Assembly: GCA_963556195.1 (NCBI GenBank)
Contig: OY744519.1
Span: 104,591,500 to 104,655,499 of the forward strand
Length of the DNA stretch: 64,000 bases
Direction: 5' to 3'
From: Sepiola atlantica
Taxonomy: Eukaryota > Mollusca > Cephalopoda > Sepiida > Sepiolidae
Shown: positions 44,327-61,270 of the stretch, one piece after another
Numbering within the stretch: the first letter of the stretch is position 1
How the letters are laid out: the number at the start of each line of letters is the position of its first letter
The notes under the pieces: model-generated
What the model was told of the DNA's origin: nothing
Database searches by the model: none
The model's input: the letters and a program-made list of their open reading frames with translations, nothing else
Translations under genes and position numbers: made by a program

Positions 44327-44594
44327 TATTAACACGATAGCGTGTGTATTCGTGTGTCACGCTGCACCTAGATTTGGAAAATCATTCAAGTCATCTAATT
44401 TTCGTAATATTTTTCACTTTGGCGCAACGGTTAGTGACGTAAGATTTTGACGTCGGTGTTTGACGTCGGCCCGACTGGTTTATAGTTCGATCCCAACCGA
44501 CCTCTAAGGTTTTTTTTTCTTACATCGAAGGAGGGGGACGACTGGGAAGACACATATTAATACGATAGCATGTGTGTTATTTTGTGTGTCACGC
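44327..44594 (+). repeat. tRNA-derived SINE candidate between ~36 bp direct repeats
   Basis: Near-identical ACGATAGCGTGTGT...GTGTGTCACGCT segments at 44327-44362 and 44556-44594 flank a SINE-like unit. The A-box-like TGGCGCAACGGTTAGTG is at 44420 and the B box AGTTCGATCCC at 44484-44494, followed by a T run. The direct repeats are longer than ordinary LINE target duplications. Confidence 0.55.
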
Positions 44595-44929
44595 TTACAT
44601 CAAAACCAATGACCTTCCAAATCTTTGTATGCTACTCATGAATTAGAGTCAAATTTAATTTAATCTAAAGCATTTACAAAGTAAGGTTTAGTCGTCGAAA
44701 TCGGAATTAGTTTATCGATCAAATCGAGAAAAAAGTCTGACGGACGGACACGAAACCGCTTTTATTTATTAGACACAATCCTCTGGAATTTTTCCGTTGT
44801 TCTGCAACGCTTGAACAATCTTAAATAATTCTCTACGGTGAAATACTTTAAGCAAACATGTATAGGTTAGGAACAAGATAATTAGTATCGAAAACATCAT
44901 TTCGTGTAATCTACACGGTCACCCTAGTT

Positions 44930-45049
<120 letters not shown>

Positions 45050-46200
45050 GAAATAAAAATACAAAGCAATGTATAGACGCTTTTATTTATTCAATTATGT
45101 TATAAAAAGAATGAAAAAATGTTTAAAATAAAAAGGAGAAAATATTCTTCCTAAAGACATCAAATATTTCGTTTCTAATTTTTAATGGCACGAATCCTTA
45201 AACAATGTCAAAGGGAATTTTCGTAATAAAACAATGACGTCATTAGTTTCGGATTCTATAAATAATGCAGGACTAAGAGACAAAGGAAAAATTATCTTTT
45301 AACTTTTTGTAAACATTTCAAAGATAAAACAAAAATTAATTGGATGTTTTCAAACAAGTCTGAATCAATAATCAAAGATCTTCTCAGAATTATTTTTATT
45401 TTAACTTATTTCGTAACTATCGACGAAAATAGGGCATTATCAAAAGAAAGAATAAGAAAGTCTATCCATACAAACATTATTACCGTTTAGTGACAACTTG
45501 TTAAGACAATCAAAAATGAAGAGTTAGTAAAGATTTAAAGCTCAGGGTGTTCGAGAATGTTCGAGGTGAAAAAAGAGTTGTTTTATCCGTAAGGAGAAAT
45601 TATGTACAAATGTTCATTTCGGTTGTCACCATGCAGGTTTGTATTGTAGGTGTGCGTGTGTATAAGCGTATCTATTTTTTCAGAGTGTGCGTTTATGAAC
45701 TGTGTAAATGCATTCGTGTTAAAGTGTGTATATACCGTCGCTATGTTTAGTAGTTTAGATTGCGTCTGTTATCGTTCTGCGATCCCAAAAGGACTAGGCA
45801 GGATTGTGTGATCGCGCGTATGTTGCGTCTTAATAGATGAAAAAGAAAAGGTGGAAAAAACCGCTGCAATTGCGTTTTTATATTATGCGCGAATATTTAG
45901 AAGTGACTATTTCTTGAGCTGTGATTGGTTGAGATAAATTGCTGATTTGAGCTTTCATCCAATCAAGACAGGTTATGTTATATCATGCTATTATTTTTCT
46001 CTATCAATTTTATTGTTTTTTCTTTTGGTTCACTTGTGGAAGAAGATTGAACATGTATTTTTCTTCTTTCCAGTGTTCTTTTAAAAAGTCTCTGTCCGTT
46101 GGTCTTTTACAAGAAGAGCCTCTTTTGGTGGTTCTTTTACAAAAGGATATCTTTATGTTTTTTTTTCACTCTAAAGTTGTTACACGCAAAGTTTGCTTAT
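45050..46200. other. AT-rich intergenic sequence
   Basis: No gene or element recognised. Short frames at 45547-45750 and 45975-46244 have no family resemblance. Confidence 0.5.
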
Positions 46201-46204
46201 TAGC

Positions 46205-47275
46205 CGTGCGCCCTGTCGAAAAGCCGATTACGGCACCAAAATAGAAATGTGTTACATTACGGCGCCAAAATAGAGATTTGTTACATTATCTTAGACACTT
46301 TTTTTCTATCAATACTATGTAATATAATGTATATTATGTACGTTGCACTTATTGATTATTATAGTTCGGATTGACGACACCTCGAGGCCAACGCTTCCGG
46401 CAACATTTTAAACGAAAGTCGAAATAACACGAAAATCCTCGGCAGCATATGAAAGTTCCTCGTGGAAGCGTCGGCCAAGGCCCGTTTCATAAAATCGATT
46501 TAAAGTTCTTAATATCTTTTTAAACATGTATGAATAATTAACAGTTTTTAACGTCTTAACATTTTACATTTTCATAATCATTAAACACTTTTCTTTTCAA
46601 ACAACTTATTTTAAATTCTTTTCTCGTTAAAACATCTTATATTAAACACTGTTCTCTTTAAACATATTTTTTAACACTTCTCTTGTTAAGCACATTCCTT
46701 TTTAAACATTTTTCTTTCTTTTTACATTGTGACAGACTTTCTTTTCACCTTCAAATTAGGACCCGAAAATGTTCAATTGTACACAAAAAGTTACCTTATC
46801 ATTTCTCTCTTCGTCTACTGGTCGTCGTCGCTACTCTATGTCGTGGTTCCATTACGTCTTTGGGCGTGATCGATTCTGGTGGTCTTTGTTCTGTGAACAC
46901 ATTTTATTTTCAGGCAGGAGACAAAATTCGGTGAAAGTTTTTTTTCAGAGAGAGAGATTCGATTCTTTTATTCGATTTCTTGATTGTGGACGGGTTCCCA
47001 TCCATTCGTCTCATTCATACTTTTCGTTGTTGGATGCGACGGTTGCATGGGGATACATGTCGGATCTCATTCGAGGTCCAGACCATACGACGAGCACCTA
47101 CATCGTGGACTTGTCACTCTCACTTTCAAAGCGTTCTCTCTTCAAAAACTCTAGTTTTCGAGAAAGCAAATGGCGTAACAGACACTTCCTCGCGTCGGCC
47201 AATCAGACACGACATTCACAATCGTACCATATCTGACCTTCTCTGACCCGAGATTCACTGTGTCGGCGCCGAATT
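46205..47275. other. Compositionally distinct island with GGCGCC repeats; unresolved element
   Basis: Two GGC(A/G)CCAAAATAGA units with TTACATTA spacers near 46230-46290, and a related GGCGCCGAATTTGTAAC near 47265, bracket a region whose right half (46680-47250) is open in several plus frames, the longest being 155 codons at 46769-47236. None has a recognisable domain. An imperfect inverted pair (GAGGCCAACGCTTCC near 46384, GGAAGCGTCGGCCAAGG near 46464) lies inside. An LTR-type or other mobile element is possible, but no family is supported. Confidence 0.3.
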
Positions 47276-47479
47276 TGTAACTTTGTTATGGTCTGACTAA
47301 AATGATTAATTCCTAGCAATCCCCTCCAGTGCATGTCAGCTTAACCCGCACTTATTGTCTCAACTGACCCCAGCCATAATCCATACTAGCTAACTTAATC
47401 GCTTCTAAAGATATGGGCCCCTCTATAATATAACAGATACATGAAAAAAGATTCGCTGCCGCAGCTGCTCTTAGCGCTG

Positions 47480-47480
<1 letters not shown>

Positions 47481-47543
<63 letters not shown>

Positions 47544-47564
47544 GTGTGTGTGCGTGTGTGTGTA
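47481..47564. repeat. (TA)n(TG)n microsatellite
   Basis: TA run followed by a TGTG/TGCG run. Confidence 0.95.
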
Positions 47565-50035
<2,471 letters not shown>

Positions 50036-50037
<2 letters not shown>

Positions 50038-52193
50038 CCAGGAGTTCCCACACAGACCGTTATCGGTGATTACTCACTGATAATCACCAGTGGTGTTCAC
50101 TGGAGCCTGAATAACAACAAGTCTCACCAGTTTCGATAACTACTGCAAATGAATTTGCGTTCACAACAGACGCTTACCATCGATTTCTCGTTGGCAACGA
50201 CCATTGGTCTTCTCTGGGATTTAGATGGCAATAAGCTTCCCCAATGTCATAGTGATCTGCGTACTTTTCCAGTGAAGGTCTGGTTAGTGCAATCTCTCGC
50301 TGGGTTTTCCATTCTCCTTGACCCTTCACGACTGTTTTGTGTGGTATCAGCCGGGATTGGTGCCATCACTTTTTATTTTTGTAGAAGGTAGTAGCTTATG
50401 AAATTTCTTGCAGTTTCTGTTCCTTGAGTTCTTGTGGTGCTGATTATGTGATTTAGTTTTCTTTCTATTGCACCTTGCATGTGATTGGTTAGTTTTCGTA
50501 GCTTATGTGGAAAGGTTTCCGCATTCAAGTATTTTCCTTAAGATTTCAGCTGTTTTTATCATTGCAGTCTGTTGTATGGTCTCAGTCTTCCCTTTGATTC
50601 CTATTTCTCCCTGTCTTTTTCCAGATTCTTCAGAACTGTATCTCGTGCTCATACGATTATTGGTATTATATTTACTTTCTTCATACCCCATATCCCTTTC
50701 AATTCTCTGGCGAGTGCAGTGTATTTGCTTAGTTTTTCTGTCTCCTTGGTCTTCACTCTGTGGTCCGCTGGAACGGCAAATTCTACGATTTGTCAGGATT
50801 TTTCTTTCATGTTGACTATTATGACATCCGGTCTCCTTACTTGTATGATTATATCTGTTTGTACCTCCATATCCCAGAGGATTTTGGTGTCTTTCGTTTT
50901 CGAGTATTGTCTCTGGTTTTTGCTTGTACCATTTGCCAACGTGTTCGAAATGCATTTGCTTGCATAGCTCCTTGTGTACTGATTTCCCCACACAGTCCTG
51001 CCTATTTTTGTATTCACTTATTATGTGATTTACTGTTTCGTCTCTTTGTCCGCACACTCTGCATTTACTGTTTTCCTGAGTTTTATCTATTTTAGCTTCA
51101 ATTTAGTTGGCTCTAATCGTATTGTTTTGTGCAGCCTTCAGTAGGGATTCCGGTTCTATGTTCAGGTGTCCTTTTTACAGCCATGCCCAACTATTTTAGT
51201 GCGTCTCTCATCTTGTCATTTTCATGAAATGTCTATGTAGTTTTTCTTTCTTCCCACTTTTATTTTCTTGTCTCTTTGTTTATGTTTCGGTGCTCCCTGA
51301 GTTGTTCGTTGGGACGGTGTCTCTTGCTACGGTGATCAGCCTGTCTATGTTCTGGTTTATGTATTTCTCTAGTTATTTTTATGTTGCCCACACAGTCTTC
51401 TATACTTACTAGTCCTCTTCCCCCTTCGTTTTCCTCACGTAAAGTCTGTCTGTATCGCTTTTTGGATGTAGTGCGTTGTGCATGGTCATTAATTTTCTAG
51501 TCATCTGGTCAAGGTGTCTGAGTTCTTCTTTTGTCGAGCTTATAAATTGTCTAGAGTATCTTATTAGTGATACTGCCAAAGTATTTATTCCTTTGATTAG
51601 ATTTCTGCTATATAATTTTGTTTCTAAGAGTTTTTTGTTCTTCTCAGATATTGTTTTCCAATCTGCTCTTCGATTTCTGTTGATTTGATGGTGTTTGCTT
51701 GAAGAACTCCAAAATATTTATATCTGTCCTGTTAGCCTAGCACCCTCATCTGCTCATTGTGTGGTAGTTCCATGATCGCAGTCGTCTCCAGATTTCCCTT
51801 ATTCATCTCTAGCAGTGCACAGGTTTTCATTCAGAATACCATTTGAATGTTTTGGTTCAAGATGCTGGTCATATTTATCAGCTTTTCCATGTTTTCTTTT
51901 GCTTTTTGCAAATAGTTTCAGGTCATCCATGTACATAAGATCGTATATTATTTGTTATGTGCATGTGAACTTGTATCAGACATCGTATTTCCTGAGTATG
52001 TAGTTGAGTGGCATCATGGCTATGATAAACAGTAGGGAGTAGGTGATAGGGAGTGTCGTTGAAAAATGCCTCTCTGTATTTTGATCTCCGTCAGGTACTG
52101 TCATCCAGCTGTCAGTTCTAATCTCCATGTTCCCATTGTTTTCTTGATAGGATTAATAATCCTGTCGGGTATCTTGTACATTTTAAAGCATTC
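50036..52193 (-). mobile_element. RLE-type LINE copy L4, flanked on both sides by ATT microsatellites
   Basis: Minus-strand LINE remnant of about 2.2 kb, truncated at its 5' end within the RT. Pieces in order: LLFIIAMMPLNYILRK (near 52030), catalytic LMYMDDLKLFAKS (near 51930), YKYFGVLQANTI (near 51720), a CCHC-like CGQRDETVNHIISE (near 51055), and a restriction-like-endonuclease signature RRPDVII followed 14 residues later by E (near 50840, with one stop in between). It then runs into the 3' region shared with other copies. YMDD plus a C-terminal CCHC and RPD-X14-E point to the R2/R4-like, RLE-bearing LINE group. Confidence 0.83.
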
Positions 52194-52206
52194 AATAATA
52201 ATAATA

Positions 52207-52255
<49 letters not shown>
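52194..52255. repeat. (AAT)n(ATT)n microsatellite at the LINE 5' junction
   Basis: Four AAT units and a longer ATT run immediately follow the L4 5' truncation point. Confidence 0.95.
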
Positions 52256-53147
<892 letters not shown>

Positions 53148-53174
53148 TTAGCATTCTAGCTAACCACTTCCACC

Positions 53175-54090
53175 ATAGAACTATACCCTGAAAATAATTA
53201 TAAATTCCATTAGAAAAACATCAACTATAAACAGACAAAATCTACTAGCTTGCAAAAACAATATACAATCATCCTCACAAATACCAATGGTATTTGACTT
53301 CAACCACAAATAACCCCCTCAAACAGATATGATAAATCTACAAAATTATCTCACCCTCAATACAATATACACCCCCATCAATGCAAAAAGACAGTCCCCC
53401 AACCTACATCCTCTACTAACATCCACCAAATACACCACGATTTCGCACTTCAAGAACACAAAATATGCAGCAAACCTTAGATGCAAAATATGCCAACACA
53501 TCACCACAAACGACACATCAACACCTCCAGGCACCAACATCTCACTTAAACCTCTCCTATTACCTGTGATAGTCCCAATGTTGTTTACTTAAGATTCTGC
53601 ACCAGATACACAAAGGGCAACTACGTTGGGGAAAGGCCCGGAGTTTTGCCTACGTGTTAATAATCATAAACAGACTATGAGAGCAAAATCCACACAGTAA
53701 TCAGTAGCCATGCATTACAATCTCCCAAACCACACCATAGACAGTATTAAATGCATTCTCATAGACTCCAATTTTAAGACACAGCAACAGAGAGAAAAAC
53801 ACAAAGCCAAAATCATTCCGAAACGAAGCACCCATATCTCAGTGTCCGAGTAACATTGTCAAATAGCCACGAACCTAGAAGCAGGTTCAACTGAAAGGAA
53901 GCTAACGCATTGTAAAAATCAATGTTTGTTATTGGTAACTCCTTAGTTCACAATAAAAAGCGCGTGTGGGGGTTCTTTTGTGTTGTATTTCCGTGCCAGA
54001 GGACGGAGATCAAACGGAAGTCGTTTGAAATTGTTAAAGTCACCAACAACATAATAAGAAGACGACAATCTAACAAGTAACTGCGGCGTT
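53175..54090 (+). pseudogene. Penelope-like element: C-X2-C/GIY-YIG C-terminal region, decayed
   Basis: Plus strand: IPMVFDFNHK (near 53285), KYAANLRCKICQHIT (near 53462-53505), CDSPNVVYLRFC then NYVGERPG (near 53567-53645; the GIY-YIG pair, degenerate), and YNLPNHTIDSIKCILIDSNF (near 53718-53775). The order matches the endonuclease part of Penelope-like elements. Stops and frame changes make it inactive. The downstream segment near 53990-54040 (GACGGAGATCAAACGGAAGT) may be its 3' end. Confidence 0.68.
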
Positions 54091-54805
54091 CAAATGTTTC
54101 ATTGCCCCTAACCGATAAGAAGAATAAAACATAGTCATTCAAATAAGGATGAACTTTTGCAAGTGTTGATTGGGTTTTAATTTTGTTCAATAAATCTCCG
54201 GAATTAGATTACATGTTTTAAATTCTGTGTTCATTCTCGTATAAAAAGAAATTAATGCTTATATTTAATAAGTAGAGTAAGCCTACCATTGAGCTTGGAT
54301 TTATAAAAATCAACATTATATATCTCTCTTTATATATGAAGTTAGGTATTTGTATATATTTATATATACAGAATAATCACCTAAACTAATGTACGGATCA
54401 TTATGCTTTTTGTGAATATGTATTCTAGGTAACACGGTGAGTAACATAGGCACATTATTTTTTGGTAAATTTTAACATTTACAAAGTTAAATACATTTCG
54501 TTGTATAGAATAATGTCGTTAACAAATAAGCTATCACTATGAAGTTTGGAATTTATATTCTCGGCAACCAAATGAGTAACATGGAACCATTCATCTTTTT
54601 ATACTTTGCAATTTATCCGGGGCACCAATCAAAACTCGCACCCCAAAGTTTTAAAATAAGTTAGATACCAAAAATATTAATAGAGAAAAGAATTATATTA
54701 AGCAATACGTTTTTAAAATTATCAGTACGCGCGTGTGAACGTCAATAATATGTATGTTCTTGGCAAAATCCTAAACTAATATGATTTTTCATTTTTATAT
54801 AATCT
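54091..54805. other. AT-rich intergenic sequence
   Basis: No gene or element recognised. Confidence 0.5.
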
Positions 54806-54860
54806 CTCTATCTTTCTCTTTCTCTTTCTCTGTCTCTGTCTCTGTCTCTGTCTCTCTCTC

Positions 54861-54941
<81 letters not shown>
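54806..54941. repeat. (TC)n(TA)n microsatellite with CTCTGT variants
   Basis: CTTTCT and CTCTGT units, then pure TC, then TA. Confidence 0.95.
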
Positions 54942-54945
<4 letters not shown>

Positions 54946-55915
54946 CGACACACACATGCTCCAATAAGACACCTTTAGGAAACGTATCTTCCAACTAACA
55001 TAAACAAACAAGAAACATCCACAAATAAATATATATATAGTCGGTTGAACGGGCTCGAAAACAGGCCCTTAGATTAAGCTAAAATTATGTCAGGATAATG
55101 TACACTAAAGATAAATTAAGAAATAACTTAAAAATAAACTTAAAATTAAATGACAAATGAGTACATTACTAAATCAAACGATTAAGTGCATTTAAAAATC
55201 TGCTAATATATATACTGTGAATCTCCGTACATACTCACACATACTCATACACATCTACGCACCAAAACACATACACGTACCATGTTTTTTTAAAAACTAC
55301 CCTGAGTATAAATAGATTTAAGCATGTGTCAAAATTATCAGGTTCCATGTAAATGGCATAACCATACCTGTAAAAAAACCATTTAAATCTTACTTGTTGG
55401 TGTGTATGCATCTATATAAACACTTTTCTAACTATCTTTCGTGTATACACATATGTCCATCCTCTACCCACTCACAGACTTATACATTCAGCTTAGTACG
55501 CCCGTACACACAGTGACACATACCTTGCCTATAGATGTTTAACCGGTATACTACTGCGAATTTAAAGGTTAAGATTAAAATTTTAAAAATATTACAGCAT
55601 CATAAACATTGATATTTCAAAGTTAGGTAAACTTAAAACACATGCAATGAAAGTGAAAAATGTTAAACGCATAATACAATTAAAAAAAAAATTAAATTAA
55701 AAAATGAAACATTAAAAATAAATTAAAATAAAACATTAAAATAAAAAAAATAAAAATATATATAATCAAATAAAAGGAGTACGGGGGAAGTGGTTGGGAG
55801 TAGAGTTGTTTCTGCTCTTTGTAGACAACTAATACCGGTTGCTTAAAATCTGCTCAGTTTGAAATGCTTGCAGTTAAGTGTGGTTTCATCCCTGACATTT
55901 AATAATTAACTATGC
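54942..55915. other. AT-rich intergenic sequence
   Basis: CA-rich strings near 55230-55280 and an A-rich patch near 55680-55760. No gene. Confidence 0.5.
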
Positions 55916-56295
55916 TACTACTATATTTTAATTCTCCATTCAGTTTACTATATACTATACTATTTCAGACTAATATACTAATTAAAATGCTCAATCCAGG
56001 AGTTAGCTTAGTATCTGTTTTGTTGTCATGATACCATACCCCAGGGATTTTATTTTCCTTTATTAGGGAGAAGTGTAGTATCTGTTATGTTGTCATGCTA
56101 CCATTCCCTATGCATTACTTCCTTCTTTTGAGTAGTGCAGTATATATTCTATGGTCATGATACCAATCGAACAGGGATTAACTTGGGGGAATAGTGTAGC
56201 ATATGTTCTATAGTCATGATAACATCCTTCTAGGCTGCACATCCTCCTATGGGGGACGATATAGTATATGTTCATTCGTCATATATTCTTTCTAG
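55916..56295. repeat. Diverged ~56-66 bp minisatellite, copy 2
   Basis: About five units each contain a variant of AGTGTAGTATCTGTTATGTT, TCATGATACC and a G-rich or A-rich spacer. The leader ACTATTTCAGACTAATAT near 55962 matches that of the 3.4 kb array. Confidence 0.7.
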
Positions 56296-59040
56296 TAAAA
56301 ATAAACATTTTAAGTTAATAACACTTATTGATAAAATAATGTGTTTGTAATGAAATGTATCTCATATAGTACGTAAATAGTACCATCAGTATTAGAATTA
56401 ATATAGAATAATTATTCTCGGTATTTAAGATGTTGAGAAATCTGACTTACTTTCAGTTTCATGCGGCCACTAAGTCTTTGGTTTACTTTTACTCATCCTT
56501 AACAAAGCATATTACAACTGCAGCATAAGGACTTCTCTGATAGGAGTCAGATTTATAAAGGCAACCCTTGATGAGGAGATAGACAACAAGATGTTTGTTT
56601 CATTACATTTAAATTTCTGCGTGTTAGCACAGACAGGGAAACAGCAACCAGGGAGGGAATTCCAAAGCCAAGCGTTCCAATGAATAAAGCTAACAGAGTA
56701 GAAAATCTGGCAATGAAGGTATGGGATTTTTCTGCTAGGCATGTAGGTCTGGAGTATTTACGTTAAGAGTGTACCAGTGCAGTAACTTAAGTTAATGCTT
56801 ATCAGGTCGGTGCATTAATAGATATCCCGAAAAAAAGAAACATTATTACTGTTGTGGTATAATTAGATACACAATGGACTCTTCCGAGAAATATATAATA
56901 TGTTGACTGTAATCCACTCAATGAGTCAAGTAGCAAAGTATACACTGGTTATGTTGTATCACTTTAATATTCAAGGCTATAGCAGTTACATATTCCTCGA
57001 GTTTATATAACTTTAAAGTTGGGTGTAGATATAATTTCTGAGGTCAAACAATTAACTAAGTATGATTGAAATCTTATGGCATTTGAGACCAGTTGTTGCT
57101 ACATATAGGAAGTGTACATATTATTGGTTGATATAATCATGTGAGAAAAATGTTAAATTGAATTTCAGTTTTATTTGCGGTTCAGACTTTAATGAAGATA
57201 CAATAAATAATTAATAAAATAGGAGCACTTAGAGCTGGTGTAAGGATTGCTAAAGGACAATATAGTTAAGATAAATAAAATAATGTCAACATTGAAATAT
57301 TCGTCGTCTCCTTCTTCAAGAACAGGATGTTTAAAAAATACCAGTCACAAAAAAGTATCTGGAGAAAATTGTCAATTTTGGAAAACCGACGACAATATAG
57401 AATCCCATTTAGGGATACATAACAGTATAATTTCTAATATTTGAAGTATTCCTGTGGTGGTTCCCTTTCACTTGTTCAAGGATCAAATAGTGTTTTATGA
57501 GACAGCTGTTCGAGCTATTACAGGGTGAAGTTTCAAGATTCTCCCACATCTGGAGTAGGCATTGTGTGTTTGCTTTGGTGGTGATGAATGTGCAGAGAAG
57601 ATCGTAATCGGGCAGGCAAGCCTCTATCAAAATCACTTTTGTCATTAATAAGTAAAACAATTTCTATATCATGTTCATTTGGTCGATTATGAGATCCTGA
57701 TGAAGTGAAATTATAATACAAGGTCAGGTTTAAATATCTCCTACATTTGGAGTGAGCACTGTGCTGGTTGTCGTGCTGGCTGTAGAGAAGTTGGACACGT
57801 CCCCCGACTTATGTAATATAGCGGACGAATCTTTGCCTCGTAATAAATATGTTCGGAAAGCCATATAACAGTAGAACGTGTAGTAGCAGCGTCTATAGAT
57901 CGTATGTGTCTCATTGGTGTATGGTTTGTATGTGAATTCAACTCCTAGAATACTGTTACTTAGAAATGATTATTTCTTAACACTGTTATACGATACTAAG
58001 AATACAAATACGAATTACTTAAGATTTCTATCCGGTCATAACTGAGAGAACCAAAACATTATACTCCTCTGTATTAAATAAAGTGGTCTGTTCGAAATTC
58101 CGTACACATTTCCGAGTTCGACATAAAAATTACCGATTTCGACAAGCCGCACCTGAAGGAGGTCGGAGGTTACATCGTTCGAAATATTGTGAGACTAACA
58201 TCCAAGATTAGAATAGTAGTACAAATAATGGAAATAATAGAATTATCGATCCTGATTTTTAAGACTCCGAGACATAATTATCTGCTTTTCGTCCTTTGTC
58301 TATTTTTTTCTGGTTAAGATATTGTTGATTTTATTGTATTCATCCAGTGTCAACAAATACTTGTCATATCGACCTCTTAACTAATCAAATTTTAGTTATT
58401 TCCATCCATCATTTCAATCATCTTATAGTATAGTTCAACATCCAACTAACAATCTTATTAACCCTTACCCTCAAGTGGCATTTGACCTTGGAAAGTGGTG
58501 CCTCATTAGTATACAAAAAATAGTGTTTATTTAAAAGAAAACAATCTGCTTGTTCTATTCACTGATGAGTTGGTTTACTTTCCTCTGTTTCCTCTGACAA
58601 AGAAGCAACATTTTCTTTTCATTCTTGTCCGTTTTTGTCTTTGTCGATTTTTTGGCTTGATTATTATTGATTCTATCGCATCTGTCCTACAATGATGAGA
58701 TACTCCGTCTATTTTGGGCATATTTGTTTCTGTAACGATGTCCTCGACTGTTCGTCTGCGATTCTTTCTACATCTCTGCCTTTGTAGTTCTTTCTCGTAG
58801 AGTAGTTATATTCGATTGTTTGTTTGTTTTTTGTCTCCGTCATTCTTTATTGTATTCCTCGCCTCGGTATTTGTCTATCGTGTACATTCACAAATGTTTT
58901 TTTGGTTTGTTTTATGATTGATGAACTCGCGTACTTGTTTTGCGGTTTCCCCGTGGTTAACAAAACATAACGATTATATGGATTTAATAATCTTTTTTTC
59001 TTTTTTTAAAATTATTACACACTTTATCATAGATCCTTCA
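56296..59040. other. AT-rich intergenic sequence with minor repeats
   Basis: 57530-57620 and 57725-57805 are diverged direct repeats (TCTCC-ACAT-TGGAGT...GCA-TGTG). 58100-58200 contains AAGGAGGTCGGAGGTTACAT followed by CGTTCGAAATATTGTG, a string resembling Penelope-like 3' ends. No gene seen. Confidence 0.45.
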
Positions 59041-59049
59041 TGTCTATAT

Positions 59050-59215
59050 TGGAGATGGCGGTAGTGGGGTAGATGCCGGTGCTAACTGACGATGTGGAGT
59101 GCTGCGTTCGATACCTATGGCATTCAAAGTAGCATCTTGACAACTTTCACGTGATCCCTCGTCGAGAAAACCAATTCAAGCACAACAAGAATCATGCAAG
59201 TAGTAATTCATACGC
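59050..59215 (+). mobile_element. tRNA-derived SINE candidate
   Basis: A-box-like GGCGGTAGTGGGGTAGATG near 59057 and B-box-like GCGTTCGATACC at 59104-59115, with a body ending near a purine/AT-rich tail. No target duplication identified. Confidence 0.5.
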
Positions 59216-60100
59216 AATGCGTTCATTTCTCTATGTTATGAAACAAAAAACTCAGAAAATTATTATGTAAATGTCAGTTGTCCGTTTGTATGTGTGTTTG
59301 TCTGTGTGTATGCGTCTACTTAAAAGTTAAAAAAAAACACTACAGAATTCACACTCACAAAGCTTATACATTCTTTTACATCATTATCTAAAACAGAATT
59401 TGGACACAATCTTTCTGTAATATTCATTGTTTTGGGGTCAACAAGAACAACATTAATCATGGGGAGGGTATGAATTTAGAACAACTTTTTTTTCCATCGA
59501 CCTTTGGTGTTAAATGGTACTTTTTGACCTTACATTTGAAAATGTAATATGTTTTTAACCTATGTAGATGTTAGAGAGGGGAAGGGAAGGGAGAGATAGG
59601 ATAGGAGCGAGCGGAGAGAGAGGGAGAAAAGGGGGGAAGGGACCGGGAGATGAGATAGAAAAAAATGATAGAGAGAGGGTATATAGAGAAATTTGAAAAG
59701 AAAGATGTTAGACTTTAAACTCTTCTATTTTCTTGTACATGCAACCAGTCTTCACCGACGCGGCATTCTAGCATTATTTAAAAGGAACACGTTAATAAAA
59801 AAAACCTGCACCCATACATAAATATAATTATCGGTCTTATTTAACACTATGTAACTTTTAAATAATCTTCCGAGTTTGGTTTCCAAACATACTGACAGAA
59901 AAAGTCCCACCATTCTTGAGCCTGACCATAGAAGGATAATACATATGTATGTTACTATCGGGCTGAAGTATGATTCTGTTCAGTCTTAAGAAGTCTACTC
60001 TCGAAGACTTTACTTTCTATCTGAGAAGGGATTAGTTTATTGCTAATCCCATATACGGGAATGCTAACGGGGCTGCTCATGCATTTTTTGTAGATCTACA
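59216..60100. other. Intergenic sequence with a purine-rich G/A patch
   Basis: 59570-59700 is a degenerate GGGA/GAGA purine tract. No gene recognised. Confidence 0.5.
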
Positions 60101-60111
60101 TGCGCTTATTC

Positions 60112-60190
60112 TAGTACGCTGGCTTCTAAAATCCACACTTGACCTTGTGTCCAACTTCCTGGCAAGGAGATAAATAATAAATATGTGTAT
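60112..60190 (+). mobile_element. SINE 3'-tail fragment
   Basis: AAAATCCACACTTGACCTTGTG...TTCCTGGCAAGGAGATAAATAA matches the tail of the SINE at 62126-62285 (AAAACCCACACCTGAATTTG...TTCCTGGAGAAGAAGTAAAT). Confidence 0.6.
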
Positions 60191-60737
60191 TATTTTCTTT
60201 CACATTTAGTGTTAGCAGTACAAACCGGCGTTGCCAGGGTTTGAATTAGAAACCCTATCTCTAACACAATATAAACTTTGATATATTTTATTTCATTTTA
60301 TGAATTCAATTTTGAAAGTAGGGCTAAATAATTATTCAGCATTGTGTGGGAAGGGTGTAAGTAAAGTGGTAAAATAATTTTCTGTATATTTATAGTTTTT
60401 CAACTCGAAACACAACCGGCGTTTTTAGGGAATCAATGAATACCGTTGTGCTCTCTTGCTTCGAGCCTAGAACCAATTAGTAGCATTTCTATTCATATTT
60501 TTAGTATTTGACAGTTATTAATTAAATAAAATAAAACGTTGTATTTCTATATATGGATACCAAAATGCCAACGCAGACTCGAATATTATGTTGTGTCTTC
60601 TTTGATTAAAATTAAATATACGTCTCCAAATACGCTGGTTGATATGCTTTCAGATTATATATAGTTATGCGGCTCTATCTCCAACATTCTACGGCGAGTT
60701 TGTGAACATATAGACAGAAAGTACAACTTTATGCATA
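60191..60737. other. AT-rich intergenic sequence
   Basis: Nothing recognised. Confidence 0.5.
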
Positions 60738-60739
60738 TA

Positions 60740-61270
60740 CAGGGTTCGCTATATGTAACTATATAGTTATTTCAACATAATAAAGATAAAATGGAAAAAA
60801 ATATGCAACTACAATGAAGAAAGTAACAGGGTACACTTGAGTTTTACAACATAAAATGTTATGTTTATTGCAACATAAGACATTATGTTTATAAATACTC
60901 GGTGCGCTGATAGATTTGAATGCATTTTGCTAATCTTTTAGAAGTTTTGCGGTATACTTTGGTCCAGAACTGCAATAGCACTCGAGCAATGACAGCTCGA
61001 ATTTGATCTTTAAGTTCAACGATACTACGGGTCTTTGTTGAGAAGACGTTGTCTTTGAGAACGCCTTATAGGCAAAGTTGGAAGGGATCTGGCGAACGGC
61101 AACTCTAGCGGTCCATGCCTATTAATCTATTGACCGGGCAGGTTGTCGTCCAACCAGTCTCGCACACACCATAATTGACTGGTGTCTGACTCCATCATGT
61201 TACTGTTGAAATAACGACAAAAGGTGCCGCTGTACCATAGAAAAATATATATACTTATGTTTGGCGAACC

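Noticed and set aside
46769..47236. 155-codon plus-strand frame as a gene
   Set aside because: Several frames are open at once and none has a domain; treated as an unresolved island.
50468..51095. Plus-strand hydrophobic frames of 111-131 codons
   Set aside because: They lie antisense to the minus-strand LINE ORF remnants, which have recognisable motifs.
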